Part shown: one piece after another, positions 38,543 through 51,343 of the stretch
How positions within the stretch are numbered: the first letter of the stretch is position 1
Layout: each line of letters starts with the position of its first letter
Notes under the pieces: model-generated
Databases searched by the model: none
The model's input: the letters and a program-made list of their open reading frames with translations, nothing else
Told to the model about the DNA's origin: nothing
Translations under genes and position numbers: made by a program
Assembly: GCA_051294375.1 (NCBI GenBank)
Contig: CM119266.1
Location: 15,996,760 to 16,060,759 of the forward strand
DNA: 64,000 bases
Direction of reading: 5' to 3'
Source: Paraspadella gotoi
Lineage: Eukaryota > Chaetognatha

Positions 38543-40383
38543 AATTACGTCCCGTAAAATACGTAAACACGGAAGAGGCGAAAATTAAAACGACGAAACG
38601 CGGCCGCCGAATCAGTCATCCTCGAAAAAACTGAGGAGGTAAACATTAAACAAACACAAAACAAAACAAAACATACACAAATCTCTCTTTCCCGCGCCGA
38701 GAGAGAGAGAAAAAAAATGGCGTGGTCTCGGAGTTGAAAGAAGTAAAGAACGAGTTGCGATTAAATTCCGATGGAGACAAAAACAAAAGATCAACGAAAA
38801 ATATTAAACCAAGGCGGTGACAGAATGTCTCGGTTGGCAGATTTGGTAGAGTTTCGCTTTTGTTTATAATCTCGTTTTTATCAATTTCACCAACGTCAGA
38901 ATCTATTCGCCTTTACGAACATTATCAGCACTACCGATGTCTAATAATTAAGGTTTTACAAACATTAGTAATTTAGTATACCATCATTTTTTTTTACATC
39001 ACTGGTTCCTACATTTTTCCGTATCACGTTTTATTTTACTTTTATCATCATCATCTCTCGAGCCCTCATCGTCGATATCATCATCACCGTCATATGGCGT
39101 CATAATCACCAACATCATCACTTCGTCATCGTCTTTAATTTTTCGCGAGATTCTCCCTTTTTTTCACGAGTCTTTCGAGAAAGTGGATGACGAGGAAAAA
39201 TATGCAAATGAGTTTCGGGCAGGAGAGAGAAAATACCTGGAAAGAAAAAGGAAGAAAAAAGCGGAAGAAAAAAAGCGCCGACGAGCGGCAGCACCTTTGC
39301 TTATCTTCGGAAGACAAAAGAACAAAATGGGAGATAATTTTAGTTTTTTTTTTCTTTTGAAAATCTTCTTCTTTTCTTTCTTTTTTCGTTACCCGCTTTT
39401 TTTTTTCCTTTCTTTCCTACCTTCTCTCTCATTTTTTTTCCTGTTTTTTTCACCGTTTTCTTTTTACTTTTTTGATTTTCTTTCCAACTCCATAGTTTCT
39501 TTCTTGTTTTCTCCTTATTCCTATTTCGAGGTCCGGATTTCAGTTTTTCTCCGGAATGCAGTTCAACAATTCCGCGGAAAAAAAAAAGATTAAGGGGGAA
39601 TTTCAGGTTTTTGACAAGAGACTTTCCGTTTTATTTCTTGGCTCTTTCTTTTCTCTGCCAGGATCTTAAGTGAGTTCGATTAAAAAGAATGAAAGAAAAA
39701 AAATGAAAGAAAGAAAAAAGAAGGGGGAAATTTTTCCGAAGGTAATTACCGCTAATGAGAAAGGAAGGCGGAGAGAAGGAAAAAAAAGGAGGAGAGTGAA
39801 AATTAAGAGAGAAATTGAAATTTAACCCGGCTGAAAAATGGAAGGGAGAGCACAGTGGTTGAATTCTTAACTTGTTTAAATTCTTTATAACGAGTAATGA
39901 CTTTTTAAAAAAAAATATAAATGGAAAAGTCAGGCGTCATTTTAAAAATAATATTTACGTTTTTGTACGTATTATACTGTGACCATGGAACATTGTCCCA
40001 CTGCACAGTTTTTAGGTTTTCTGTCAAAAAAAGGAAACTCTTTAAATCTATTTTTTTCTCATGAGTAGATCGTCCTTTTCGAGATCCACTGTGCCTTCTT
40101 TCTCTCTTCCCCCACCTTAGGATCATCGCCGAGGAAGAGACAGAAAGAAAAATGTCAAGGTGATAAAAGCCGTCATTAAGGAATGTTCCGCCATCTTGTC
40201 GTTGAGGACGACGAAAACGACGACGAAGACGACGACGACCGAAACGATGAAGTTTAATCTAGCGAAGCTCAAGCTTTGACCATATGTGCCGCCTTTTCCG
40301 CTTCGTTTCCCTTCTTTTTCTCTTCATTCTTCATTTCAAACGTGAAAAAAACTTGAAGAGGCAAAAATTCTGTTTAAAATATA

Positions 40384-40390
<7 letters not shown>

Positions 40391-40475
<85 letters not shown>
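40391..40475. repeat. (AAT)n microsatellite
   Basis: About 28 uninterrupted AAT units. The matching sites at about 53676-53762 and 62324-62410 are interrupted by TAATTAAT and TATATAAT stretches. Confidence 0.96.
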
Positions 40476-41091
40476 TCCTGCAACGCTAACCGGAACTCGT
40501 TTTCCGTTTCGGAAAAAAAAAAACCTCAAAAAATAGAGAAAAATAAATCTCGACATTCCAGACATTTTATTTCTTTATTAAATAAATTAGCGGGCACCTT
40601 ATGAAGCCTTAACCGGTTAGAACGTTTCCTAACTTTTTTCTTTCTTTCTCCTTCTCGAGAGTTTTCAGTAATTGAGTCTGTGTTTTTCTTGAACGGTGAC
40701 TCCTTTCACCAATCAATCAATTTTCCGTCCAAAGGCTATTAGTCGATGTTATTAGAGAAATGATTGGCGATGCGATCGTCAACCTGATTGGAAATACGTG
40801 ATTAGATTAAATTATGGAACAAAGTAACAGCGAAAGATTTATTAGAAGAGTGGTGGATATCAATTAGACTGGGAAAGGAAGTTTCGATGTGATTTTAGTG
40901 AAAGATTTGTCCAAGTGATTTAAAACGATAACTTTTGAAAAGCTATTTACGTATTTATGCTTCACCGAAAAGCAGAACTTATTATCGAATTTAGTTACGA
41001 ATTCCGAAAAAGTTTTCTTCTTGACGGATTTTCTTTGCCTGTCCCACCGAAATTATCTAGAAAACAAAAAAGGGAAGGAAAAAAATAGGGG

Positions 41092-41101
41092 NNNNNNNNN
41101 N
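41092..41101. other. Assembly gap of exactly 10 N
   Basis: Lies in an A/G-rich stretch. P copies 2 and 3 read straight through the equivalent position with GGGGAAAAAAAAAC. Confidence 0.99.
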
Positions 41102-42484
41102 AACCAAAAAAAAACTTTCTTAACCTTTTTAGTGACGGAAAATTAGCAGATGTTGACTTACGAAATTATTCAAGGGGAAAAAAATCACGTTTTTCTTCGT
41201 CTTGAAATTTTTCAGGTTCTTAGGACTTTTGAAAAAAAATGGCTGCGAAAGAATCACTACTATGTAGTTGTGATGAGAGAATTTTAAGTGGATCTTTGTT
41301 AGAGTTTTGAAAGTTTAAAGGGTTTTATAAATTGAACTACTTTAAAGAGAAAACATGATTATTAAGTTATGTTCCTTAGGCAAGAATTATAACAACCGGA
41401 AAAAGTTTTATATTTTCCGAAGTCGGAGAAATCAAAGCGTAAAAAGTTCACTGGGGTGAATAGTGAGTCATACTTTTATCTCTCCCACCTAGCTCCTACC
41501 AGCCTTCCCCCCCCTAAAAAAAATACCCGCTTTTAACGTCATTTTTATTTTCGAAAAAAAAATGTTATCGAGTTATTTTTCTATATTTTTCTACACTTAC
41601 GACAGAAACCCACACACGGCGATTGAGTTTTTAGGTGGACTGCGAACGACCTGAGAGAGAATATTGTGAATAGAGATTCTGCGGAGCGTCTACGGTAACA
41701 GACAATAATAAATAAGTTTGTTACGTCGTCGCTCCCTTCAGGACGCGTTCGTCGTCGTCGCCTCGCCGGCGGCGAAAAAGAAAGATTTTCTCAGACTCGG
41801 GCACCGATTTTGTGTCACCGGAAATAAGTTCTTTGAAGATGGAGAATGAAATGTTGTTTTAAAGTTTGTAATCTAATAAGAGGCTCGGATCTAGAGCTTT
41901 CATATTCGATTATGACTTCATTAAGAAAAATTTTAATATTGATGTTTTGACTGTCGTGTGTTTCAAAAAATAAAGACGCTCGTGCAATACTAAGTTCTTC
42001 GTTACATAATATGACCATTTATTTCACTTTTTGGAGCCTACCTTCAATCCTTTTTTCATCCGAAAATTGAAAACTGTGATCGAAAAAAAAAATTCTTTTG
42101 AAAGGCCGGGCCGGGGTAAATTGAGATTTTTTTGATAAGATAAGAAAACTGAGGGAAAATTTTTTTTTTTTTTTCGGTTACTTTCGGTTAAGTTTTTCTA
42201 TATGTTCATAGCGCGGTCTACGGACGACAGTTCATAACTTTACCAGTAATAGTTAAGAAATTTACTAGTCGGCGCCGAAGTTTGGGAAGGTTGTGAGAGG
42301 CCATTAGCCACCAAAAAACCAAATCGGCCATAATCTTCTTCTTTTTTCGTTCTCGTCGTCGTCGTCGTCGTCATTGTCGCGTCGTCACCGACTCCATTTC
42401 GAACCCATTTTCCCTCACTTTGTTCCATCCGCTTTTCGCCTTCTTCCAAGTTTACTTTGAACCGGCCGCGGGCAGACGAGGTTG

Positions 42485-42528
42485 CGGCGGCAGCGGCGGC
42501 AGCGGCGGCAGCGGCGGCAGCGGCAGCG
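42485..42528. repeat. GGCGGCAGC 9-bp repeat
   Basis: Four near-perfect 9-bp units followed by GGCAGC. P copy 2 (about 56014-56075) has a scrambled version, and the frame through the repeat differs between copies, so it is unlikely to be coding. Confidence 0.85.
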
Positions 42529-42687
42529 TCAACAGCGCCAGCGACGGCGATTGCTACTCAACCCACTTGACCCGCTTCCACCCCATCCACTCCGCCACAC
42601 GCGTTCTCCCTTTTTAACCCGTCTACGTGATTCTCCACTTCCGGGTTCCTTCCACTACGAAGGTCGACTGCGTCCTCGTGGTTCGTT

Positions 42688-42770
42688 GTGGGCGTGGGCC
42701 GAGTCGTGGGCTTAGGCGTGGGCATGGGCGTGGGAGTTAGCTGAGACATGTTTGTGGACGTGGGCGTATC
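42688..42770. repeat. Degenerate GGCGTG hexamer repeat
   Basis: Successive GTGGGC/GGCGTG units with variants. The equivalent in P copy 2 lies at about 56216-56296. Confidence 0.7.
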
Positions 42771-43817
42771 ATCCCAATCGTTTCTGGAGCCAATTCAAGT
42801 TTACGAGTATTGTTGAGTGATGAAGCACAATAAAACCATAATTAACTCCTGCGATCAAAAACACCAACTCTTGCACCACATCTCACTTTACTAAAATGTA
42901 TACAATCACTTTTTACTAATGCGCCCATCCTCACCTCACAGAATAACAAACTCTCACCACCTTCAAGCGCCAGCATCACATCACCGGCGCGCCCCCTCCT
43001 CGCCACTTTCTATCTCCCTCTCCTCTCGTCTCCTCTCACGAATCGAAGACGTTCACGTTCACTCGTTGTAGCCGCTCGTCACCGCCTCTCATCAACTGAG
43101 CAAATATACGAGCAAAAATCTTGCCCCACCGCAACGACGACGACGAGAACGACGACCAAGTTGAATACGATGACAATAATTAATTAGCAAGGATGGCTTG
43201 TGTGAAAATGTTTAACTATCATTAGTTTTAATTTCAATTAATGTCGAAAGGGTAGTTGGCAAAAGTGACCACGATGAACTTGATAAAAATAGAAAAAACA
43301 TTCGATTATAATATAAACATTAACAGGAAATAAGAGCATAAATTATATAATAAAAATAAGCACTAATGGACCAAAACTTTTAAAGCCGAAAACGATGACT
43401 TTGTCAGTCTTCGAAGATGACAATGGTGACGACGACGAGGACGACGACGACAGAACTTTTTAACCTTCGTGAAAGTTGTTTAACTTGTCTCTCCCTCTCT
43501 TCTCTGGGTTAAAAGATGAGAACGTGAGGATTTCTCGTGAGTTTCACTCGCTTGTCCGCCCTTCCCGTTCTTCCTGCCCGAGCTTTTCTATTTCGTCCTT
43601 TGAAAAAAAAATGATTTCAGTCAAAACTTTGATGGACAACGTGAGGTAGCTGTTTACCTGGAAATTTATCGTTAATTTTAAAAGCCTAATATTGAGGATT
43701 AACTTTTGGTAATTAAATAATTTTAAGCAATCGAAGCTTTTGAGTTTTATAAACTAAAAAAACTAAATTCCTAAAATTTTATCCAAAGGCTATTTCCCTT
43801 GTTCTCCCGCTCTCAGT

Positions 43818-43820
<3 letters not shown>

Positions 43821-43904
<84 letters not shown>
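43821..43904. repeat. (CT)n microsatellite
   Basis: A pure CT array of 84 bases. The allele in P copy 2 (about 57312-57378) is shorter and interrupted. Confidence 0.97.
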
Positions 43905-43907
<3 letters not shown>

Positions 43908-45227
43908 TTCGCTCACGAATCAGGTGGCGAAGTAAAAGTTTAAAAGAATAAGTGGATAAAAGAAAGAGATTGAGAAAGAGAAAAAGTGGAGAAAGAGAAA
44001 GTAAATTGAAATCTTCTTGGGTGGCGGCCGCCGCTTCAATCAACGCGAACCAGGTTTTTGATGAAAAAATAATGGGGAAGGAGATGCGTGGGGAAAGAGG
44101 GTGGGGGAAGCAGAGAGAGACAGAGCAGAGAGAGACGAGAAGATCAAGAGAGACCGAGAGAGAGACGAGACGTAGCAGCAGGAGAGAAGCGAGAGAGAGA
44201 GGAGTAAGAGAGAGAGAGAGAAAGAAAGCCTAACAGCAATGCTACTAATAAAGCCGTTAGAGCCTATCATTAAGTAGCATTCTGGCAATGAAAACAAATA
44301 AGGAAACAAAAGAAGAAAACAACAAAATAAAGCGAATGTAAAGAACGACGGGAACGACGGGAATCGAAAGAGAGACGAATGAAGTTGGCGATCGATTCGA
44401 AGGTCGGGCGCCAGTCGTTGTTGTTGTCGTCGTTGTCGTCGTCCAGGCATTGAACCGTCAGATTCGACCCGGAAAAAAAAAAACCTGGGACCCTCGAATC
44501 GTCGACCTCGAACCCCAGGAGTGTCGACCTCGTTGCTCGAAGCCTCAATGAGTTTCGCTTGGAAAAGTCAGAGTTGACAAATGGTTCCGCCCCCTTTTTT
44601 TTCGAGAGGCTCTCTCGATTGTCGAAGGCTCTCGACGCGACCGAAGGAATGAACAAAGTATCAACGAAAGTAGACAGAGTTGAAGGATTTTCAAAGAGTG
44701 GCTATAGTCTTATGCGATAGGGTCGTTCTTGCTAATGTCAGCTTGTTACATCGTAGTCTTCTTGGCTAATTTAATAATGAATATATATAAAGTTTATATA
44801 TCTTACGTTGATAAAATAGACGAGTTTTCAACCTAAGGTGGCAAAAATTAATGAATTAAAAGAAGGGGAAAAAAAGAGTTTTTAAAAACGCATCTTGTCA
44901 ATATCTCTAGCTTCAACTCTTCATTCTTTTCTCCCCAAATTTTGTAAACAAACGACTGAATTTGTTTACGACGGATTATCAATTACTTTCCTTCGCTCTT
45001 GACTCGAGAGGGAGCGACGTATTTCGAACCAACGAAGGAAAAAAAAAAGTAAAAGTGGATATTTTCACTCTGACGTTTGTTTACCTTTTGTTCTTGAAAA
45101 AGTTCTTCACGTGAAATCACCCGAGAGCTCGAGCGACGACGATGATGACGACGATGACGACGATCGGTCGGACGATGGTGATTAGCCGATTTACGTCACC
45201 ATAGAGACAACGATGAAAGCTTGTTCG

Positions 45228-45252
45228 NNNNNNNNNNNNNNNNNNNNNNNNN
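45228..45252. other. Assembly gap of exactly 25 N
   Basis: Starts immediately after CTTGTTCG. In P copy 2 the same point (58694) continues directly into segment Q, so the gap marks a contig end and not missing unique sequence. Confidence 0.98.
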
Positions 45253-45837
45253 GGAGGAGATAAATGACCCCGCGTTCCCGTTGGGTCAGTTTTCTCCGCC
45301 TCCGCATTCTTACCATTTCCTCTTTACCTCTAAACTCATTCTTGTCTTTCCCACCTTTTACCATCACCACCCATGCCCCCTACCACTTCACCACCGGTTT
45401 TTTTGACTCAAGTGGCGGCAAATGACGATTTTTTTTTTCTTTCTGGCTTTTCCTTTTCGGACGATCTGATGAGCTTCGCACAGCTGTGGTCAGGCGAGCT
45501 TGCTCTATTCACGTCAATCTTTCCTCTGAACGATACACGAGCGTCTTCAAAGATTGAGTTTGAAAACGCATTACAACGATTGAACTGAATTTTCTCCCCA
45601 ACTTTTTTTTTTTTGGGGGGGAATTGTAAAGTGTCTGGACGTCGGTTCAATCTGGTCGGTCACAGGTGGTGGTCAGAACTCGACCCGTCATCTTCGTACT
45701 CGGGACAAAGAAAATGGATAGAAATTGGATTCCAGAATGAGGAGGGAATATTAGGAGGGAAAGAGGGTCAGACTGAAGAGAATGAGAGCGAGTGGGGTAG
45801 GGAAGGAAATCATGGGACGAGGGGGGGGAAATAGGGG

Positions 45838-45916
<79 letters not shown>

Positions 45917-46608
45917 GAGGAAACAAAAGAGGAAGAAAGAGAAAAGAAAGAAATTTTAAGAATTTGTAACATACAAATACAAATACCTAAATACTTACCG
46001 AAATACTTTAACTTGAATCAGTACGGAAATATTTTCTTTTCTTTTTTTTTTGCAACCGCCCCCCCTAGCGGGATCTCCTGTCCGAGCTTTAAAAGCCAGC
46101 ATCAGAAGAAGGAAGCGAATAAATTGGTCAAAACTTCTTACCGAAACTCGATTCCCGATTCCCCAACACCCAAATCTTTTTGACCTCACGAATCACGGAC
46201 ACACGGACAGACGGACCCTTCACCCCAATCCTTCGAACCCGAGGATAACCACTTCGACAGAGACATATGGAGGAGAAGGAGGAAGATGAGATGAGAACAG
46301 AAGAAGGAAAGAAAAAGGAAGGGGAAAAAATGAGAGCATAAAGAGCATAAATATGTCACTCGGTTCCTAATTTTCTTTAAATTATTTAGGGTATCGTCTG
46401 AACATAGAAAAAGTGAAATTTTTGCAAGAAATAATTTAAAAAACTACTCAAAATTGTACGTATGAATGCATATAACTGTAAGTATGTAGCTTTTAAGTCT
46501 TGAAAGAGGAAAAGGGATTGAGGAAATGAGACAGATGCCATGAATAATGATGTCGAGAAATGAGTCTTCGGCCGTCAAGGAAGATAATTAGATCAAATTC
46601 CGGACAAT

Positions 46609-46664
46609 GGGCATTGCGGGAGATGCAGTGGGATGAGGGCATTGCGGGAGATGCAGTGGGATGA
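46609..46664. repeat. 28-bp tandem duplication
   Basis: Two exact 28-bp units beginning GGGCATTGCGGGAGATGCAG. Two units are also present near 51180-51236 and, inverted, near 60733-60787, but only one in the inverted copy near 52500-52530. Confidence 0.92.
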
Positions 46665-46691
46665 GGGTAGCCAGGTGCCGGACAGAGAGAG

Positions 46692-46777
<86 letters not shown>

Positions 46778-47137
46778 GGAGCGAGCGAGAGTTATGAGAT
46801 GCGAAATATTTACGACCGCCCATCATGACGTTGAATTAGTTAACTTACCTTGGGCCAACGTTGCGTTAGGATTAGAAGTTGCCTTAAATGTTTTTCTTCT
46901 CTTTTAAGACTTAATTTTAAATAAATTTTAAGTTCTACCCTTCTAAACAGTAAACAAAGATTGTTGGATTTATTCTTAGATGCACCGCCTCAGCTTCCCG
47001 ACGATGCAACGACGACTGTACCTTCATAAAAATTCATTTGCATATTGATGACGGCGATTCCTCGGCCACGCCCACCCTGATGAGGCCGAAGCAAATCCTA
47101 ATTCCACCTGAGCCGCTTCTTTACATTTTTTCGGTAC

Positions 47138-47283
47138 TTTCTTTTTTTTCTTTTTTTTCTTTTTCTTTCTTTTCTTTTCTTTTCTTTTCTTTTCTTTTCT
47201 TTCTTTCTTTTCTTTTCTTTTCTTTTCTTTTCTTTTTCTTTCTTTTCTTTTCTTTTCTTTTTCTTTCTTTTTCTTTTCTTTCT

Positions 47284-47323
<40 letters not shown>

Positions 47324-47324
47324 T
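47138..47324. repeat. (TTTC)n / (TTTTC)n array
   Basis: About 190 bases of T/C repeats mixing TTTC and TTTTC units. Copies lie at about 51708-51896 and, inverted, at 60083-60258. Confidence 0.94.
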
Positions 47325-47495
47325 GTCTCTCTCTTTCTATTCTTTGTTCCCCCGCAGCCGCAACTTCGCCTCTCGTCGCCCAGCGAAGATTTTCTTGACC
47401 TTTTTAGCCTCCGTCATCAACGGCTTAAGAAAAGCTTAGGTCAGTTATGACCGAAGAAATTCCATTTTTTTTTTTCTTTCTTTCTTTATGAAGCT

Positions 47496-47534
<39 letters not shown>

Positions 47535-47959
47535 AAGCGAAATTAAGACGGAGGAGGGAAAGAAGGGTATAGATGCGGTTGATAAAAAGAAAGATGCGAT
47601 CAGGAGAGGTGATAGGGCGGATGGAAAGGTCACGGGCGGGAATATATTCTTTTTTCAACTTTAGCATTCTCAGAAAAGAATTGATTTCTCAGGCTTAATT
47701 AAACTTTAGTAAGTCGGTTTACGTACACCGAAATAATAATTAGATTATTTTTTTTTCTAATTTGCTACAGAAATCGACCCTAATTCGAACGTTCGATATT
47801 ACTTTTGGTCTTTGACTTTGGTACAATTTTTCACTCAGTCTCCGCTAGAGGCCTCTTCCCCTCGGTTCGTTTTCGCATCTTTAAATACCATCCAGCTTAC
47901 TTTCATCGATCCCCATCTATCGATAGATTTTCTTTAGAACGACGCGGTACCATTAGGCG

Positions 47960-48115
47960 GGCGGCGATTGGTCGATTGCCAAGAAAGGCGGTGACCAATG
48001 GTGGGACACCCAAGAGACTGACCTTTTAGCTTTTCATATTAACGCTTGAAAAATGGCGAGACGCGGGATGGACGGGAGAGAGTATAAATTATCAACGGCA
48101 GAGTGAATCTTTGTT
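47960..48115 (+). promoter_or_regulatory. Promoter-like block: two CCAAT boxes and a TATA box
   Basis: GCGATTGGTCG (inverted CCAAT, near 47966) and TGACCAATGG (near 47992) are followed by TATAAATTA at 48083-48091, a classic spacing for a CCAAT/TATA promoter. The surrounding GC content is high, and the sequence is kept in three other copies (about 49200-49340 and 59330-59440 reversed; this one forward). The frame downstream (48264-48524) is short and not recognised, so no gene is assigned to this promoter. Confidence 0.4.
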
Positions 48116-48580
48116 GTAGAAACGTAACGTGGGTTTGTTATTTTTTTCTATTATATTAACATTTACGTTAAACCCTAGAACGCTACAACTAAGTAAAGTC
48201 GTGTAAATGAAACCTATCAACATCTAACACATTCTCGACTCGCTTCGGAATTAACGGGCGCCTGTGACGGAAATAAAAATTCTTAATGAGAAAAACCCAG
48301 AAGGTGGATGCTCCTTTGTTTTTTTAATTACCTCAGTCTCGCGATATCATTTTACGAGAAGCACCTTGAAGAATGTTTTTCTCCCTCCGATAGAGGGACT
48401 CTCATTCCGAGAAGAGACCGTTAAGTCGTCGGCGACGATTACGACGACGACGTCGCCAAAGTGCGAGACGACGATGGGCGTAAACATTGAAGGGAAACAA
48501 AAGAGCATCGAGGATATCGTCTAGACGAACGGCGACGCCTGGCGGGAATGAACGGGAAAAACAAAAGGGAAAGGTGTGTG

Positions 48581-48664
<84 letters not shown>
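48581..48664. repeat. (GA)n array at the centre of palindrome 1
   Basis: Interrupted GA units. In the colinear copy the same site reads as a CT array at about 58752-58833. Confidence 0.95.
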
Positions 48665-48670
<6 letters not shown>

Positions 48671-49761
48671 GAGAGAGAGAAAGAGAAAGAGTGACGGAAT
48701 ACCAGAAGAAAGCAGAGAGAGAGAGCGAGCCTTTTGTTTTTCCCGTTCATTCCCGCCAGGCGTCGCCGTTCGTCTAGACGATATCCTCGATGCTCTTTTG
48801 TTTCCCTTCAATGTTTACGCCATCGTCGTCTCGCCACTTGGCGACGTCGTCGTCGTAATCGTCGCCGACGACTTAACGGTCTCTTCTCGGAATGAGAGTC
48901 CCTCTATCGGAGGGAGAAAACATTCTTCAAGGTGCTTCTCGTAAAATGATATCGCGAGACTGAGGTAATTAAAAAACAAAGGAGCATCCACCTTCTGGGT
49001 TTTTCTCATTAAGAATTTTTATTTCCGTCACAGGCGCCCGTTAATTCCGAAGCGAGTCGAGAATGTGTTAGATGTTGATAGGTTCATTTACACGACTTTA
49101 CTTAGTTGTAGCGTTCTAGGGTTTAACGTAAATGTTAATATAATAGAAAAAAATACAAACTCCACGTTACGTTTCTACAACAAAGATTCACTCTGCCGTT
49201 GATAATTTATACTCTCTCCCGTCCATCCCCGCGTCTCGCCATTTTTCAAGCGTTAATATGAAAAGCTAAAAGGTCAGTCTCTTGGGTGTCCCACCATTGG
49301 TCACCGCCTTTCTGGCAATCGACCAATCGCCGCCCGCCTAATGGTACCGCGTCGTTCTAAAGAAAATCTATCGATAGATGGGGATCGATGAAAGTAAGCT
49401 GGATGGTATTTAAAGATGCGAAACGAACCGAGGGGAAGAGGCCTCTAGCGGAGACTGAGTGAAAAATTGTACCAAAGTCAAAGACCAAAAGTAATATCGA
49501 ACGTTCGAATTAGGGTCGATTTCTGTAGCAAATTTAGAAAAAAAAATAATCTAATTATATTTTCGGTGTACGTAAACCGACTTACTAAAGTTTAATTAAG
49601 CCTGAGAAATCAATTCTTTTCTGAGAAAGCTAAAGTTGAAAAAAAGAATATATTCTCCCGCCCGTGACCTTTCCATCCGCCCTATCACCTCTCCTGATCG
49701 CATCTTTCTTTTTATCAACCGCATCTATACCCTTCTTTCCCTCCTCCGTCTTAATTTCGCT

Positions 49762-49796
<35 letters not shown>

Positions 49797-49821
49797 NNNN
49801 NNNNNNNNNNNNNNNNNNNNN
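49797..49821. other. Assembly gap of exactly 25 N
   Basis: Lies in a CT array. The following bases (GGAGGAGATAAATG) are identical to those after the gap at 45228. Confidence 0.99.
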
Positions 49822-50407
49822 GGAGGAGATAAATGACCCCGCGTTCCCGTTGGGTCAGTTTTCTCCGCCTCCGCATTCTTACCATTTCCTCTTTACCTCT
49901 AACACTCATTCTTGTCTTTCCCACCTTTTACCATCACCACCCATGCCCCCTACCACTTCACCACCGGTTTTTTTGACTCAAGTGGCGGCAAATGACGATT
50001 TTTTTTTTCTTTCTGGCTTTTCCTTTTCGGACGATCTGATGAGCTTCGCACAGCTGTGGTCAGGCGAGCTTGCTCTATTCACGTCAATCTTTCCTCTGAA
50101 CGATACACGAGCGTCTTCAAAGATTGAGTTTGAAAACGCATTACAACGATTGAACTGAATTTTCTCCCCAACTTTTTTTTTTTTGGGGGGGAATTGTAAA
50201 GTGTCTGGACGTCGGTTCAATCTGGTCGGTCACAGGTGGTGGTCAGAACTCGACCCGTCATCTTCGTACTCGGGACAAAGAAAATGGATAGAAATTGGAT
50301 TCCAGAATGAGGAGGGAATATTAGGAGGGAAAGAGGGTCAGACTGAAGAGAATGAGAGCGAGTGGGGTAGGGAAGGAAATCATGGGACGAGGGGGGGGAA
50401 ATAGGGG

Positions 50408-50486
<79 letters not shown>

Positions 50487-51262
50487 GAGGAAACAAAAGA
50501 GGAAGAAAGAGAAAAGAAAGAAATTTTAAGAATTTGTAACATACAAATACAAATACCTAAATACTTACCGAAATACTTTAACTTGAATCAGTACGGAAAT
50601 ATTTTCTTTTCTTTTTTTTTTGCAACCGCCCCCCCTAGCGGGATCTCCTGTCCGAGCTTTAAAAGCCAGCATCAGAAGAAGGAAGCGAATAAATTGGTCA
50701 AAACTTCTTACCGAAACTCGATTCCCGATTCCCCAACACCCAAATCTTTTTGACCGCACGAATCACGGACACACGGACAGACGGACCCTTCACCCCAATC
50801 CTTCGAACCCGAGGATAACCACTTCGACAGAGACATATGGAGGAGAAGGAGGAAGATGAGATGAGAACAGAAGAAGGAAAGAAAAAGGAAGGGGAAAAAA
50901 TGAGAGCATAAAGAGCATAAATATGTCACTCGGTTCCTAATTTTCTTTAAATTATTTAGGGTATCGTCTGAACATAGAAAAAGTGAAATTTTTGCAAGAA
51001 ATAATTTAAAAAACTACTCAAAATTGTACGTATGAATGCATATAACTGTAAGTATGTAGCTTTTAAGTCTTGAAAGAGGAAAAGGGATTGAGGAAATGAG
51101 ACAGATGCCATGAATAATGATGTCGAGAAATGAGTCTTCGAGCCGTCAAGGAAGATAATTAGATCAAATTCCGGACAATGGGCATTGCGGGAGATGCAGT
51201 GGGATGAGGGCATTGCGGGAGATGCAGTGGGATGAGGGTAGCCAGGTGCCGGACAGAGAGAG

Positions 51263-51343
<81 letters not shown>

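Larger units (their letters stand above)
39529..45227 (+). repeat. Repeat set 2, segment P, copy 1
   Basis: Recurs at 52816-58694 (offset about 13.3 kb) and 61461-64000. It carries a clean AAT array (40391-40475), a GGCGGCAGC repeat (42485-42528), a GGCGTG-type repeat (about 42688-42770), a CT array (43821-43904) and a broken GA array (44113-44221). It lacks the SINE-like insertion of the other copies: the empty site is AAGTT at 41992-41996. It also differs by a non-homologous block near 42826-42865, so some differences look allelic and not only sequencing error. No exon was recognised. Confidence 0.93.
45253..47455. repeat. Inverted Q-related segment, copy 1
   Basis: Repeated directly at 49822-52030 with very few differences. 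From about 45956 it is the reverse complement of segment Q (58695-61460). It holds GA arrays at 45838-45910 and 46683-46784, a 28-bp tandem duplication (46609-46664) and a TTTC array (47138-47324). A small minus-strand frame (SLSKWLSSGSKDWGEG, then a donor at about 46142) carries a stop here that the other copies lack. Confidence 0.9.
47498..49796. repeat. Large palindrome 1 (about 1.07-kb arms)
   Basis: Left arm about 47498-48572 and right arm about 48731-49796 are reverse complements. They are separated by about 158 bp holding a GA array (48581-48664) and a short stretch that occurs in one orientation only. The turn-around point at about 48730 (GAGCGAGC, then CTTTTG) corresponds to the same locus position at which contig P stops at 45227. 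Confidence 0.9.

Noticed and set aside
46050-46289. Minus-strand ATG frame (SLSKWLSSGSKDWGEG...) ending at a splice donor TTTCG/GTAAG
   Set aside because: Joining to the nearest acceptor gives an early stop, copy 1 has an internal TGA, and no family is recognised. It is kept only as a note that copies differ by a nonsense change at this site.
48264-48524. 86-codon frame downstream of the promoter-like block
   Set aside because: It starts with GTG, shows no family resemblance and is interrupted or shifted in the mirrored copies, so it is not called as a gene.
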